A stretch of DNA of 64,000 bases from Neptunomonas concharum (GTDB lineage Bacteria > Pseudomonadota > Gammaproteobacteria > Pseudomonadales > Balneatricaceae). Below, piece after piece: positions 7,892-15,355 of this stretch. Made by a program: the position numbers and the translations under genes. Each line of letters begins with the position of its first letter. Within the stretch, counting starts at the first letter, position 1. A model generated the notes under the pieces. The model searched no databases. It was not told the DNA's origin and worked only from the letters and a program-made list of their open reading frames with translations. The stretch is taken from positions 1,860,001 to 1,924,000 of the forward strand of contig NZ_CP043869.1 of assembly GCF_008630635.1 (NCBI RefSeq), given 5' to 3'.

Positions 7892-8366
7892 ATACTCATT
7901 GAGCCTTCTCCCCAGCCTAGCCAGATTGACTAAGCTGAAAGGCAACCAAACCAAAAAGGAGAAGACCCAATGAACTTTTACAATAGCACTCATCGTCATT
8001 ATTGTGGAGTCGATTTGCATGCTCGTAGCTTGTATGTCTGTATCCTCAATCAGCAGAGTGAAACCTTGTTGCACAAGGAAATTCCTACCAGTCCTGATGC
8101 TCTCATCGCCTGATCCAACCCTATCTGGATGACCTGATCGTGGGTGTTGAATGCATGCATTGCTGGTACTAGGTAGCTGACTTCTGTGAAGAGCAAGGCA
8201 TTACTTTTATTCTCGGTCACGCCTTATACATGAAAGCAATTCACGGCGGTAAAACCAAGAATGACCGGATAGATTCCCACAAAATAGCGGCATTGATCAG
8301 GGGCGGTAACTTTCCTTTGGCTTATGTGTATCCCAAAAGCATGCGAGCTACGCGTGATCTGCTTCA
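7892..8366 (+). mobile_element. 5' fragment of an IS1111-type element with broken transposase
   Basis: The left end ATACTCATTGAGCCTTCTCC, the 80-base leader and the ATG at 7970 all match the intact element at 21946. The transposase starts MNFYNSTHRHYCGVDLHARS, then hits TGA after PTSPDALIA; a shift restores LIQPYLDDLIVGVECMHCWY, where a second stop (TAG) follows, and homology runs on to RATRDLL, ending about 8366. So there are two lesions plus loss of the 3' two-thirds. This copy keeps about 14 codons (HKEIPTSPDALIA region) that are missing from the longer 'intact' copy. Confidence 0.88.
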
Positions 8367-8404
8367 TGATGAAAGATGAAATAAATGCGAGTACCTGTAC
8401 TAGG

Positions 8405-8480
8405 GGAACCTGCGAATAAGTACTTATCTCCGTTAGTTAGGAAGCTGCAAAACCGAATCAGGGGCTTGTTCGCACTTTCC
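8405..8480. mobile_element. Miniature element with IS5-like terminal repeats
   Basis: GGAACCTGCGAATAAGT at the left pairs with the reverse complement of ACTTTCC-terminated right end, which reads GGAAAGTGCGAACAAGC: 13 of 17 positions agree. Both resemble the ends of IS5-family elements (GGAAGGTGCGAA-type). Only about 40 bases lie between them, so no transposase is present. Flanks CTAG and TTAG both fit the YTAR target preference of IS5-family elements, though they are not identical. It sits exactly between the broken IS and the copper cluster. Confidence 0.6.
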
Positions 8481-8530
8481 TTAGCCTTCTTTAGCGAATA
8501 TAGCCAGTCGCTTTATTAATAACCTCCGGA

Positions 8531-9091
8531 TTAATGATGCCCTTCATCACTTTTGCCACGTGCAGTAAGGATCTGATATTGCGCCTCTGTCAGGTCAGGC
8601 AGACGCTTAAGAAATGCCACCATATTCCAGATACGTACATCATCATGCCCCGGCGCCCAAGCGGGCATTCCCGATGCTTTAATTCCGTGTTTGATAATCC
8701 AGAAATTTCGCTGATCAGCGGCTTGTGCATCTTCACCCGCTCGAGAGATATCTGCCAAGTTTGGCGGAGATGGATACAAACCTAATGTAAAATCGCTTTC
8801 AGTTTTACCCGGCTTAAGATGGCAACCAGCACACATATCATTGTAGTCAGCACCACCTTTGAGTAAACGATCAACCGAATCAAGATCCGACGGCACTTCA
8901 ATGTTTTTCGAGGAGCGTGAGATCGAATTCTCGCGTAATGTCTCTAAGGCCCACGTGGTAATATCATAGTGAGGATCGTCAGCCCCCATCGAATATAAGC
9001 CCGAGTACAGAAACGCCACGCCTCCTATCCCAATAGCACCCGTTATTGCTATCAATCGCTTTAAACAAGCGCCTTTTTTAAAAGCTGTCAT
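8531..9091 (-). CDS. c-type cytochrome of copper cluster
   Basis: Single-haem cytochrome c: CAGCH near residue 88 binds haem and the Met in ASGMPAW is the likely distal ligand. The N-terminus has a hydrophobic helix (LIAITGAIGIGGVAFLYSGLY) that would export it and may stay as a membrane anchor. The frame opens at 9115, but I chose ATG 9091 (MTAFKKG) because a G-rich ribosome site lies about 8 bases upstream and the other start has none. It is the last gene of the copA-copB group. Cytochromes of this type commonly accompany periplasmic copper oxidases; a role in electron transfer to or from the copper proteins is inference. Confidence 0.85.
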   Translation of the reverse strand: MTAFKKGACLKRLIAITGAIGIGGVAFLYSGLYSMGADDPHYDITTWALETLRENSISRSSKNIEVPSDLDSVDRLLKGGADYNDMCAGCHLKPGKTESDFTLGLYPSPPNLADISRAGEDAQAADQRNFWIIKHGIKASGMPAWAPGHDDVRIWNMVAFLKRLPDLTEAQYQILTARGKSDEGHH

Positions 9092-9182
9092 CAGATAATC
9101 CCCCCCCGAGCACATCCCTTACCGATCTCTCGGCAAGGGGCATGCAGATTATTTGTTTCTATTTTTCTTTGATTGCTACTTA

Positions 9183-9479
9183 TTACTGCGAGGGAGCTTT
9201 CATCTGATGACCATCCCCATGAGATGCACTGTCTGCTTCTGCTGAGTCATGCCCCTCTGTTTCTGCCGTACCATGCTGCATGGTGCTCATGCATTGCTGC
9301 ATCATCGCCATCACGATAGGGTCGTTCATATCCATTTTACTATGATCCATCGTGCTCATAGCCGCACAATCCGGGCTCTCTGCTGTCTTCATATGCTCTT
9401 TTTCGCCATGTGCCAGTGCCGAAAACGACAACATGAGTGCAGGTACAGCAACTAAAGCGCTAAGTTGTTTACTCTTCAT
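9183..9479 (-). CDS. Met/His-rich periplasmic copper-binding protein
   Basis: A short exported protein: signal peptide MKSKQLSALVAVPALMLSFS with cleavage after ALA, leaving about 75 residues dominated by Met and His (HGEKEHMKTAE, MDHSKMDMNDPIVMAMMQQC, MQHGTAETEGHD, HGDGHQM). Such clusters bind Cu(I) through Met and Cu(II) through His. AGGAG lies 6 bases before the ATG at 9479; an upstream in-frame start at 9530 has no site and would overlap copB. No Pfam family comes to mind. It is the third gene of the copA-copB unit, so periplasmic copper buffering is the natural inference. Confidence 0.8.
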   Translation of the reverse strand: MKSKQLSALVAVPALMLSFSALAHGEKEHMKTAESPDCAAMSTMDHSKMDMNDPIVMAMMQQCMSTMQHGTAETEGHDSAEADSASHGDGHQMKAPSQ

Positions 9480-9520
9480 TTTTAACTCCTGAAATATGTT
9501 ATTTTTGTATTTGAATGGCA

Positions 9521-10375
9521 TTAGAACCAAAATTTAATCCCTGCGACATAACGTGTATCACGAACAGACTCGTTGGCAGCCCGGGCAATATCTGCCGTTT
9601 GGCCCAGCTTACTTGTCCACTCGACCCCGACATAGGGGGCGAACTGCCGCGTCATCTCGTAGCGTACCCTTAATCCAAACGCGACATCCGAAAAGCCATC
9701 GCCCAATCCGTTCTCAATATCATCCTGGCCATACAGGCTCACCTCAGCACGCGGTTGCAGTACCCATTGTTGGCTAAGCAATATCTCGTACTCAGCTTCA
9801 AGTGAAAGGGCCGTTCGTCCACTTTCTCCAATATAAGCAGTCATATCTAACTCAAACCAGTACGGAGCCAGCCCCTGCAACCCAATAGCAAGCCATTGTC
9901 GGTCCACACCCTCATCATATTGATCAAGTCGTATGCCCAACTGCGTATCGAAATAAGCACTGTATGCATGACTCCACAGAATATCTGCCTGACTTTCTTC
10001 CAAACGCCCGCTAGCGACATCACCTTCAAATTTGACATACAGGCGGTCATATGTGGAGCCATACCAGCCTCGAACATCAAATACGCCAGTATCATTATCA
10101 GAATCGTATTCGACACGATCGCCCTGAATCGCCCAAAATTTATGCTCGTCCGCAAGCTTTATCTGACGCGGCCCTCCTAACGCATAGGGCCCTTTTTCTA
10201 AGGTATAGCCATCTGAGTAGGCATGGGGATCACGAATTTCAGGTTGATCCGTTTTAGTCTGGGCCATTTTAGAGTGATCCATTTCAGCACGAGCCAGCAA
10301 AGAGCTCGTACTCATTGCGAACACAGCGACAACTGCCAGCGGCTTTATCACATCAACATTAATTAATTGTTTCAT
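9521..10375 (-). CDS. copB: Copper resistance outer-membrane protein CopB/PcoB
   Basis: Signal peptide followed by a short MDHSKM copper motif, then the PcoB-type beta-barrel: the conserved entry SDGYTLEKGPYALGGPRQIKLADEHKFWAIQGDRVEY, and repeated amphipathic strands ending in Phe (AGIKFWF), the usual outer-membrane C-terminal signature. At 284 residues it is typical of the family with a short Met-rich region. The start overlaps the copA stop as ATGA (10372-10375), so the two are coupled. In Pseudomonas and E. coli systems CopB/PcoB works with CopA/PcoA to sequester copper in the periplasm and outer membrane. Confidence 0.95.
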   Translation of the reverse strand: MKQLINVDVIKPLAVVAVFAMSTSSLLARAEMDHSKMAQTKTDQPEIRDPHAYSDGYTLEKGPYALGGPRQIKLADEHKFWAIQGDRVEYDSDNDTGVFDVRGWYGSTYDRLYVKFEGDVASGRLEESQADILWSHAYSAYFDTQLGIRLDQYDEGVDRQWLAIGLQGLAPYWFELDMTAYIGESGRTALSLEAEYEILLSQQWVLQPRAEVSLYGQDDIENGLGDGFSDVAFGLRVRYEMTRQFAPYVGVEWTSKLGQTADIARAANESVRDTRYVAGIKFWF

Positions 10376-12222
10376 GAAACCACCACTTCACGGAACATGC
10401 CCGCATCCATATGAAAAAGAAGATGACAATGCCAAGCCCAGCGGCCTACATCATGCGGCGTTGTTAAGAAACTAACCCGCTGAGCGGGCTGCACAGAGAG
10501 TGTGTGACGACGCACTAACAATTCGCCCTCCGCAGATTCCAAATCACTCCACATACCATGCAAGTGCATGGGGTGAGTCATCATCGTGTCATTTTGTAAA
10601 ATGATGCGTATCCGTTCGCCCTGGCGCATCGAAACCGGTGTGCTCTTACCAAACTCAAGCCCATCAATTGACCAGCTATAACGTTCCATATTGCCCGTCA
10701 GATGCAGCTCTATCTCCCGGGTAGGTACTCGGTCATCATCTAGTACACCATGAATTGAACGTAAATCAGCCTGTGTTAATACACGCCGACCATTGTTACG
10801 CAGCCCGATACCCGGGTCATCCAGATTAGTACGTGGCGTATCCACACGCATATCGACAGACGGGCCATATTCTGTACTCGCATGCCGAGCGGTTTGCGAA
10901 GGCACCTCCAGAGGGTTCGTCTGCATACCTTTCATGGTGCTGTGATCCATACCTTTCATGGTGCTGTGATCCATACCTTTCATGGCGCTATGGTCCATCC
11001 CTTTCATGTTGCTCTGGTCCATACCTTTCATGGTGCCGTGATCCATTGCGCCCATCATGTCAGTCATTGTCAGCCATTCAACGGAATCAAGCTCCGGCAC
11101 AGGAGCAACAAGCCCCGGACGGACTGATAAGGTGCCACTCGCGTAACCGGATCGATCCATGCTTTGTGCGAAAATGGTGTACGCATCCCCTTCAGGCTCG
11201 ACAATAACATCGTACGTTTCACCGGGACCAAAGCGGAACTCATCCACGCTAACCGGTTTCACATTTTGCCCATCGGCCTGCACAACACTCAGGCTCAAGC
11301 CGGGTATTCGCACATCATAAAAGCTATTACTGGAGCCATTGATAAAGCGCAGGCGCACACGCTCACCTTTATTAAACAACCCGCTCCAGTTGCCCGCAGG
11401 CGTCATACCGTTCATCAGATACGTAAAGGTTGTTGCTGAAAGATCCGCTAAATCAGTAGGATTCATCCGCATCTGATTCCACATCTTGCGCTTTTCAAAC
11501 GCTCCTTTAAGCCCTATCGTTGATGCATCTCGTAAAAAATCACCGACTACTGGCTGATTGAAGTTATACACATCACTTTGCACCTTCAATTTGGAAAAGG
11601 CAGACATAGGACTTTCATCTGTCCAGTCTGAGAGCTGTATTACATGATCTTGATCTGCCTGAATCGACTCACCTTCGAGCGGCTCTACTATGAGTGCGCC
11701 ATACATCCCGGTCATCTCCTGGAAGCCAGTATGCGAGTGATACCAGTAAGTCCCACTTTGTTTTAACGTAAAGCGATACTCAAAAGTCTCTCCTGGCGCT
11801 ATACCGCGAAAGCTAATGCCTGGTACGCCATCCATCTGATAAGGAAGGATAATTCCATGCCAATGAATCGAAGTAGAAACAGATAGACGATTAATCACAC
11901 GAATAGTCACCTCATCGCCTTCGCGTAAACGCAGTGTCGGTGCAGGAATAGATCCATTAATAGTGGTTGCCATTCGCGTAACACCCGTAAAATTGACCGG
12001 TGTTTCAGCGATAACCAACGTGATGACCTTGCCACTCAACACCGGCGCTGATCCTAAGCGGGTATCATTTGTGTTGGCAGAAAGTAGCCTTGGCATTGCG
12101 GATAAGACACCACCCGCTGCCAGGCCTTTTACAAAAAGCCGTCGTGACAAACGAGGGCGAGAAATTAACGCAGATTCGTCTTGTTTCATACTTTCTGGTG
12201 CTCCGCTGTTACTGCTTACCAT
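10372..12222 (-). CDS. copA: Copper-resistance multicopper oxidase CopA/PcoA
   Basis: Periplasmic oxidase that detoxifies Cu(I). The N-terminus has a twin-arginine signal (SRRLFVKGLAAGGVLSA), so it is exported folded. Copper ligands: IHWHG near residue 120, WYHSHTG near 162, HPMHLHGMW near 555 and the cysteine block HCHLLFHMDAGM at the C-terminus, giving complete type 1, 2 and 3 sites. Residues about 387-434 hold a Met/His repeat (MDHSTMKGM units), encoded by near-identical 24-base repeats. ATG at 12222 or 12189 could be the start; neither has a strong ribosome site. It leads the copA-copB-Met/His-cytochrome unit and has a CusR/CopR-type box about 100 bases upstream. Confidence 0.96.
   Translation of the reverse strand: MVSSNSGAPESMKQDESALISRPRLSRRLFVKGLAAGGVLSAMPRLLSANTNDTRLGSAPVLSGKVITLVIAETPVNFTGVTRMATTINGSIPAPTLRLREGDEVTIRVINRLSVSTSIHWHGIILPYQMDGVPGISFRGIAPGETFEYRFTLKQSGTYWYHSHTGFQEMTGMYGALIVEPLEGESIQADQDHVIQLSDWTDESPMSAFSKLKVQSDVYNFNQPVVGDFLRDASTIGLKGAFEKRKMWNQMRMNPTDLADLSATTFTYLMNGMTPAGNWSGLFNKGERVRLRFINGSSNSFYDVRIPGLSLSVVQADGQNVKPVSVDEFRFGPGETYDVIVEPEGDAYTIFAQSMDRSGYASGTLSVRPGLVAPVPELDSVEWLTMTDMMGAMDHGTMKGMDQSNMKGMDHSAMKGMDHSTMKGMDHSTMKGMQTNPLEVPSQTARHASTEYGPSVDMRVDTPRTNLDDPGIGLRNNGRRVLTQADLRSIHGVLDDDRVPTREIELHLTGNMERYSWSIDGLEFGKSTPVSMRQGERIRIILQNDTMMTHPMHLHGMWSDLESAEGELLVRRHTLSVQPAQRVSFLTTPHDVGRWAWHCHLLFHMDAGMFREVVVS
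10924..11060 (-). repeat. 24-bp coding tandem repeats in copA
   Basis: Five to six copies of an approximately 24-base unit (consensus on the plus strand CATACCTTTCATGGTGCTGT plus GATC) encode MDHS-x-MKG-M octapeptides. The rightmost units have diverged most (TTGCTCTGGTCC), the leftmost two are identical, suggesting recent expansion on the C-terminal side. Copy number probably varies between strains. Confidence 0.9.
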
Positions 12223-12245
12223 GCTGTTATTAAGTGACTGCTAAC

Positions 12246-12558
12246 GTGTTAAAAAATAGCTATTTTCACTTGTCATGTGTCACACTCTAGCGCGACCTCC
12301 CTGACAGCGGCATGACCTGAAGATGACAAAATTGTAATCTTCAGGTTGTAGGAAAAAGTGATTAAGTCCTCAGTCATGAAGGACTTAAGATCGCAGCATG
12401 ATTACCCCATTTATCAAAGAGGTGAAGTCAAAAAAGGAATTAAAAACAGCACACGGAAGAAAGGAGCAACTCAACCTTTATTAGTTGAAAGGCGGGCAGG
12501 TATTAACTTAATCGCATCTTTCCCAGGGGAAATTAATACCAATAGAGACTGGAGCCCG
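12246..12558. promoter_or_regulatory. copA promoter region with CusR/CopR-type box
   Basis: The gene-free stretch between copA and cusS. At 12323-12338 ATGACAAAATTGTAAT is a good match to the cop/cus box bound by CusR/CopR response regulators. It is the centre of a 30-base near-perfect palindrome (CCTGAAGAT at 12316-12324 against ATCTTCAGG at 12337-12345). It would drive copA leftwards. The rest (12360-12558) has no other clear signal; a plus-strand open frame there has no homology that I know. Confidence 0.75.
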
Positions 12559-13968
12559 TTACGTTTTAGTAATCAACGAATCATTTTTAAAAAATGTCAC
12601 TTTAAAGCTCGTGCGCTCTACCGTTGAAGATACTGATATTTCGCCATTATGAGCTACTACGATTGCACGTGTTATTGCTAAACCTAAACCTACCCCTTCA
12701 GAATTTCCTTTCACTCGATTTTTATCAACCCTGTAAAAACGTTCAAAAAGATGAGGAATATACTCTGCTGATATTGGCGTACCTACATTATTTACTGTAA
12801 GAAGAGTTGACTTATCACTCGCTTCAATTTGAACTTCGACGGTACTATGAGTGGGCGTATAACGTATAGCATTAGATAGTAAGTTATTGATAACCCGACG
12901 AATCATTAAACGATCACCTTGTATTTCACCTTTCCCTTTTAGTCTCAGCAATATGTTATGGTCTTCTGCCAACGCATCATAAAATTCAAACAAATCAGCT
13001 ACTTCTTTATCAAGCTCAATAGTTTCCTTAGAGGGTAACTCTAATCCATGATCCGCTTTGGCAAGAAAAAGCATGTCTGAAATCATACGTGAAAGCCGCT
13101 CATACTCTTCTGCATTAGAAGCGAGAATAGATTGATATGTTCGGACATCTCTGGGAAAACTCAGAGCCACATGTGTTTGCGTCATCAGATTGCTGATGGG
13201 TGTTCTAAGCTCATGAGCTATATCTGAGGAAAACTCAGATATACGCCTGAACGCATCTTCTAATCGCTCTAACATTTGATTGAGAGCATTAGCCAACTCT
13301 GAGATTTCTGCCGGAACATTTTCAACAGGCATGCGCTTATCTAACTGGTTCGCTGTAACCGCTAATGCACGATTTCTCATTTGGTATAGAGGCAGCAAAC
13401 CTTTCTTTGCCGCTAACCAACCGAGAAGACCACTGATTAATGCAGCGATAACAACATAGAGTAACAGGGCACCCTGAAAGCGTGACATAAAAAGCTCATG
13501 ATGATTAATATTCAACGCTACCAATATACTAATCGGCTGTTTCGGCTGAGCTATTGTACTTTTAGTGACAACAAGCCCTCGATAAGATTGCCCCTCAGCA
13601 CTCCAGGTTATAGCGTGAGGAGAAGACACACTTGATTTTCCTTTTATGAGATTAAGAGGAAATGTTACTCCTCCAGAGCTATACAGTGGCACACCCTGCT
13701 CATTCATCACTAAAACCAACAGCTCTTTATGCCCAATTAACCCTGATTTTAGCTTGTCTGCGAACACAGGCAATGTACCCGCACCAACACCCTCAGAAAC
13801 AATACTACTGACTAGCTGTATTTTCCCTTGCAGTGTTTCTTTATCCTGCTCAAAGAAGTGCTGCTTTATAGAGAAGACAATCACGACACTAAGCCCTAGT
13901 AAAACAAAACCTGATACCAATGCATATAAGCCCGTCAGCCGCCAAATTAAAGATAATTTACGTTTCAT
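12559..13968 (-). CDS. cusS: Heavy-metal sensor histidine kinase, CusS/CopS type
   Basis: Inner-membrane sensor of periplasmic copper. Two membrane helices (residues about 10-32 and 165-187) bracket a periplasmic domain; a HAMP linker follows ([27 protein letters not shown]), then HisKA with the phosphorylated His in [14 protein letters not shown] near residue 250, and HATPase_c ([32 protein letters not shown]). At 469 residues it is standard. The ATG overlaps the cusR stop as ATGA (13965-13968). The pair is placed in the middle of the copper cluster, between the two structural operons that it is expected to control. Confidence 0.94.
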   Translation of the reverse strand: MKRKLSLIWRLTGLYALVSGFVLLGLSVVIVFSIKQHFFEQDKETLQGKIQLVSSIVSEGVGAGTLPVFADKLKSGLIGHKELLVLVMNEQGVPLYSSGGVTFPLNLIKGKSSVSSPHAITWSAEGQSYRGLVVTKSTIAQPKQPISILVALNINHHELFMSRFQGALLLYVVIAALISGLLGWLAAKKGLLPLYQMRNRALAVTANQLDKRMPVENVPAEISELANALNQMLERLEDAFRRISEFSSDIAHELRTPISNLMTQTHVALSFPRDVRTYQSILASNAEEYERLSRMISDMLFLAKADHGLELPSKETIELDKEVADLFEFYDALAEDHNILLRLKGKGEIQGDRLMIRRVINNLLSNAIRYTPTHSTVEVQIEASDKSTLLTVNNVGTPISAEYIPHLFERFYRVDKNRVKGNSEGVGLGLAITRAIVVAHNGEISVSSTVERTSFKVTFFKNDSLITKT

Positions 13969-14654
13969 ATTTTGTCAGAAACCTCTAACACGTAACCCAT
14001 TCCCCGAAGCGTATGTATGAGTTTAAGACCATAAGGCTCATCTACTTTTCTACGAAGACGCCTAATAGCGACTTCTATCACATTAGTATCACTGTCAAAA
14101 TTCATATCCCATACCTGAGATGCAATCAAAGACCGTGACAACACCTCACCCTCTCGTCTCATGAGTAATTCCAATAACGAAAACTCTTTAGCCGTGAGCT
14201 CTATTCGTATACCCGCTCTGCTAACCCGTCGGCGTAACAGATCAAGTTCTAAATCGGCAACAGTCAACACGGTCGCTTCTGGCGTGATGCGAGTGCGTTT
14301 TAATAAAGAACGTATACGTGCCAGGAGCTCTGAAAAAGCAAAAGGCTTTACTAAATAATCATCAGCACCGAGTTCAAAGCCCTTTACCCGGTCCTCTACC
14401 TGATCGCGTGCGGTTAAAAATAATACAGGCATATCCCTGCCACTCAGGCGTAATGTTTCTAAAACTTTCCAACCATCAAGTCCGGGCAACATGACATCAA
14501 GGATAATCAAATCATAAGCGTCAACTTGTGTAAGCGCCAAATGAAGACCATCTATCCCGTTACACGCAAGATCCGTATTAAACCCGGCTTCATTTAGCCC
14601 CTGCTGAAGAAACATTCCTGTTTTATCTTCATCTTCCACAACCAGTATTTTCAT
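13965..14654 (-). CDS. cusR: Heavy-metal response regulator, CusR/CopR type
   Basis: OmpR/PhoB-family regulator of 229 residues: receiver domain with acidic pocket (VVEDEDKTG), phosphorylated Asp in [14 protein letters not shown] near residue 52, Thr in VLFLTARDQ and Lys in [16 protein letters not shown]; then the winged-helix domain ([51 protein letters not shown]) with the recognition region typical of CusR/CopR. Translationally coupled to cusS. The divergent start shares the region 14655-14815 with the small Met/His gene, where an ATTAC-N6-GTAAT box lies, so autoregulation together with the rightward operon is likely. Confidence 0.95.
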   Translation of the reverse strand: MKILVVEDEDKTGMFLQQGLNEAGFNTDLACNGIDGLHLALTQVDAYDLIILDVMLPGLDGWKVLETLRLSGRDMPVLFLTARDQVEDRVKGFELGADDYLVKPFAFSELLARIRSLLKRTRITPEATVLTVADLELDLLRRRVSRAGIRIELTAKEFSLLELLMRREGEVLSRSLIASQVWDMNFDSDTNVIEVAIRRLRRKVDEPYGLKLIHTLRGMGYVLEVSDKI

Positions 14655-14709
14655 AAGACTCCTAGATGTTTTGGGTGAGTATAAAGCATATAGGCAGTAT
14701 TCAATCGAA

Positions 14710-14725
14710 ATTACAAAAATGTAAT
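14710..14725. promoter_or_regulatory. CusR/CopR-type box between divergent operons
   Basis: ATTACAAAAATGTAAT is a perfect ATTAC/GTAAT inverted repeat with a six-base spacer, matching the cop box form found upstream of copA (12323-12338, same TGTAATCTTCA flank on one side). It lies 56 bases from the cusR start and 90 from the start at 14816, so it may serve both directions. Confidence 0.75.
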
Positions 14726-14815
14726 CTTCATGTCAGCCTCATGAAAGGAGCAGTGTTTATTATAACTTCCAAAGAGTAAAAACACTTTCTCACATGAGTC
14801 TGGAGTACAACCACC

Positions 14816-15238
14816 ATGAAAGTTAAAAAAATTATTATCAGCTTAAGCAGTGTATTAATTATCAGCGCTGCCTTACCTGCCGCTGCCGATCAGGATGCCA
14901 AGACACATTACATGATGCATGGTGGGGACGGCCCACAAGGACACCAGATGGAAGGTAGCAAACACAGTGCAGACCAGAGTCAAGAACACAAAGTGATCAC
15001 TCCTCATACAGATAAAGCATCTGCTACAAACACGCATTACATGATGCATGGAGGTCAAGGTGAACAGGGGCATTTAATGGAGGGGGCCAAACATGCAAGC
15101 AACCAAGCAACAGTGCACCAAACACAACTAGCCACTAATTCGCCAACAAGTAGCCCTAAAAACAAGCACTATATGATGAACTCCGGTGACGGTCCTCAGG
15201 GCTACTGGATGGAAGGCAAGGATCACCCTACCTATTAA
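14816..15238 (+). CDS. Exported protein with three Met/His repeats, putative copper binding
   Basis: A 140-residue protein with an N-terminal signal peptide (KKIIISLSSVLIISAALPAAA). The mature part is three imperfect repeats of about 22 residues: THYMMHGGDGPQGHQMEG, THYMMHGGQGEQGHLMEG and KHYMMNSGDGPQGYWMEG, each followed by a short Ser/Thr/Gln-rich spacer. Conserved positions are HYMM, G-x-G, QG and MEG, so each repeat offers one or two His and two or three Met. I recognise no family. It is the first gene to the right of the cop box, ahead of the copper ATPase, so a periplasmic copper chaperone or buffer is inferred. Confidence 0.75.
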   Translation: MKVKKIIISLSSVLIISAALPAAADQDAKTHYMMHGGDGPQGHQMEGSKHSADQSQEHKVITPHTDKASATNTHYMMHGGQGEQGHLMEGAKHASNQATVHQTQLATNSPTSSPKNKHYMMNSGDGPQGYWMEGKDHPTY

Positions 15239-15245
15239 CTTTACG

Positions 15246-15277
15246 GCCACTCATGGTCAATAACAATCATGAGTGGC
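15246..15277 (+). terminator. Strong hairpin after the three-repeat gene
   Basis: GCCACTCATG (15246-15255) pairs perfectly with CATGAGTGGC (15268-15277) around a 12-base loop. There is no T-run, so it may be a partial terminator or an mRNA-stabilising hairpin that sets the ratio between the abundant small protein and the downstream ATPase. Confidence 0.5.
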
Positions 15278-15355
15278 GTGCTGAATTCCAATGTTATTCC
15301 GAGTTTACCGCAATGATTTTATTTACACGTTTCAACTACCATTCAGGAGAAAATC

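Noticed and set aside
10924-11060. CRISPR-like periodic repeats
   Set aside because: Units are contiguous 24-base coding repeats with no spacers between them.
10833-11207. Plus-strand frames opposite the copA repeats, with repeating SWC units
   Set aside because: The repeats are mirror images of the Met/His codons of copA; no start signals.
12358-12627. Plus-strand open frame of 89 codons in the copA/cusS gap
   Set aside because: No ribosome site, no recognisable family, overlaps the end of cusS on the other strand; likely chance.
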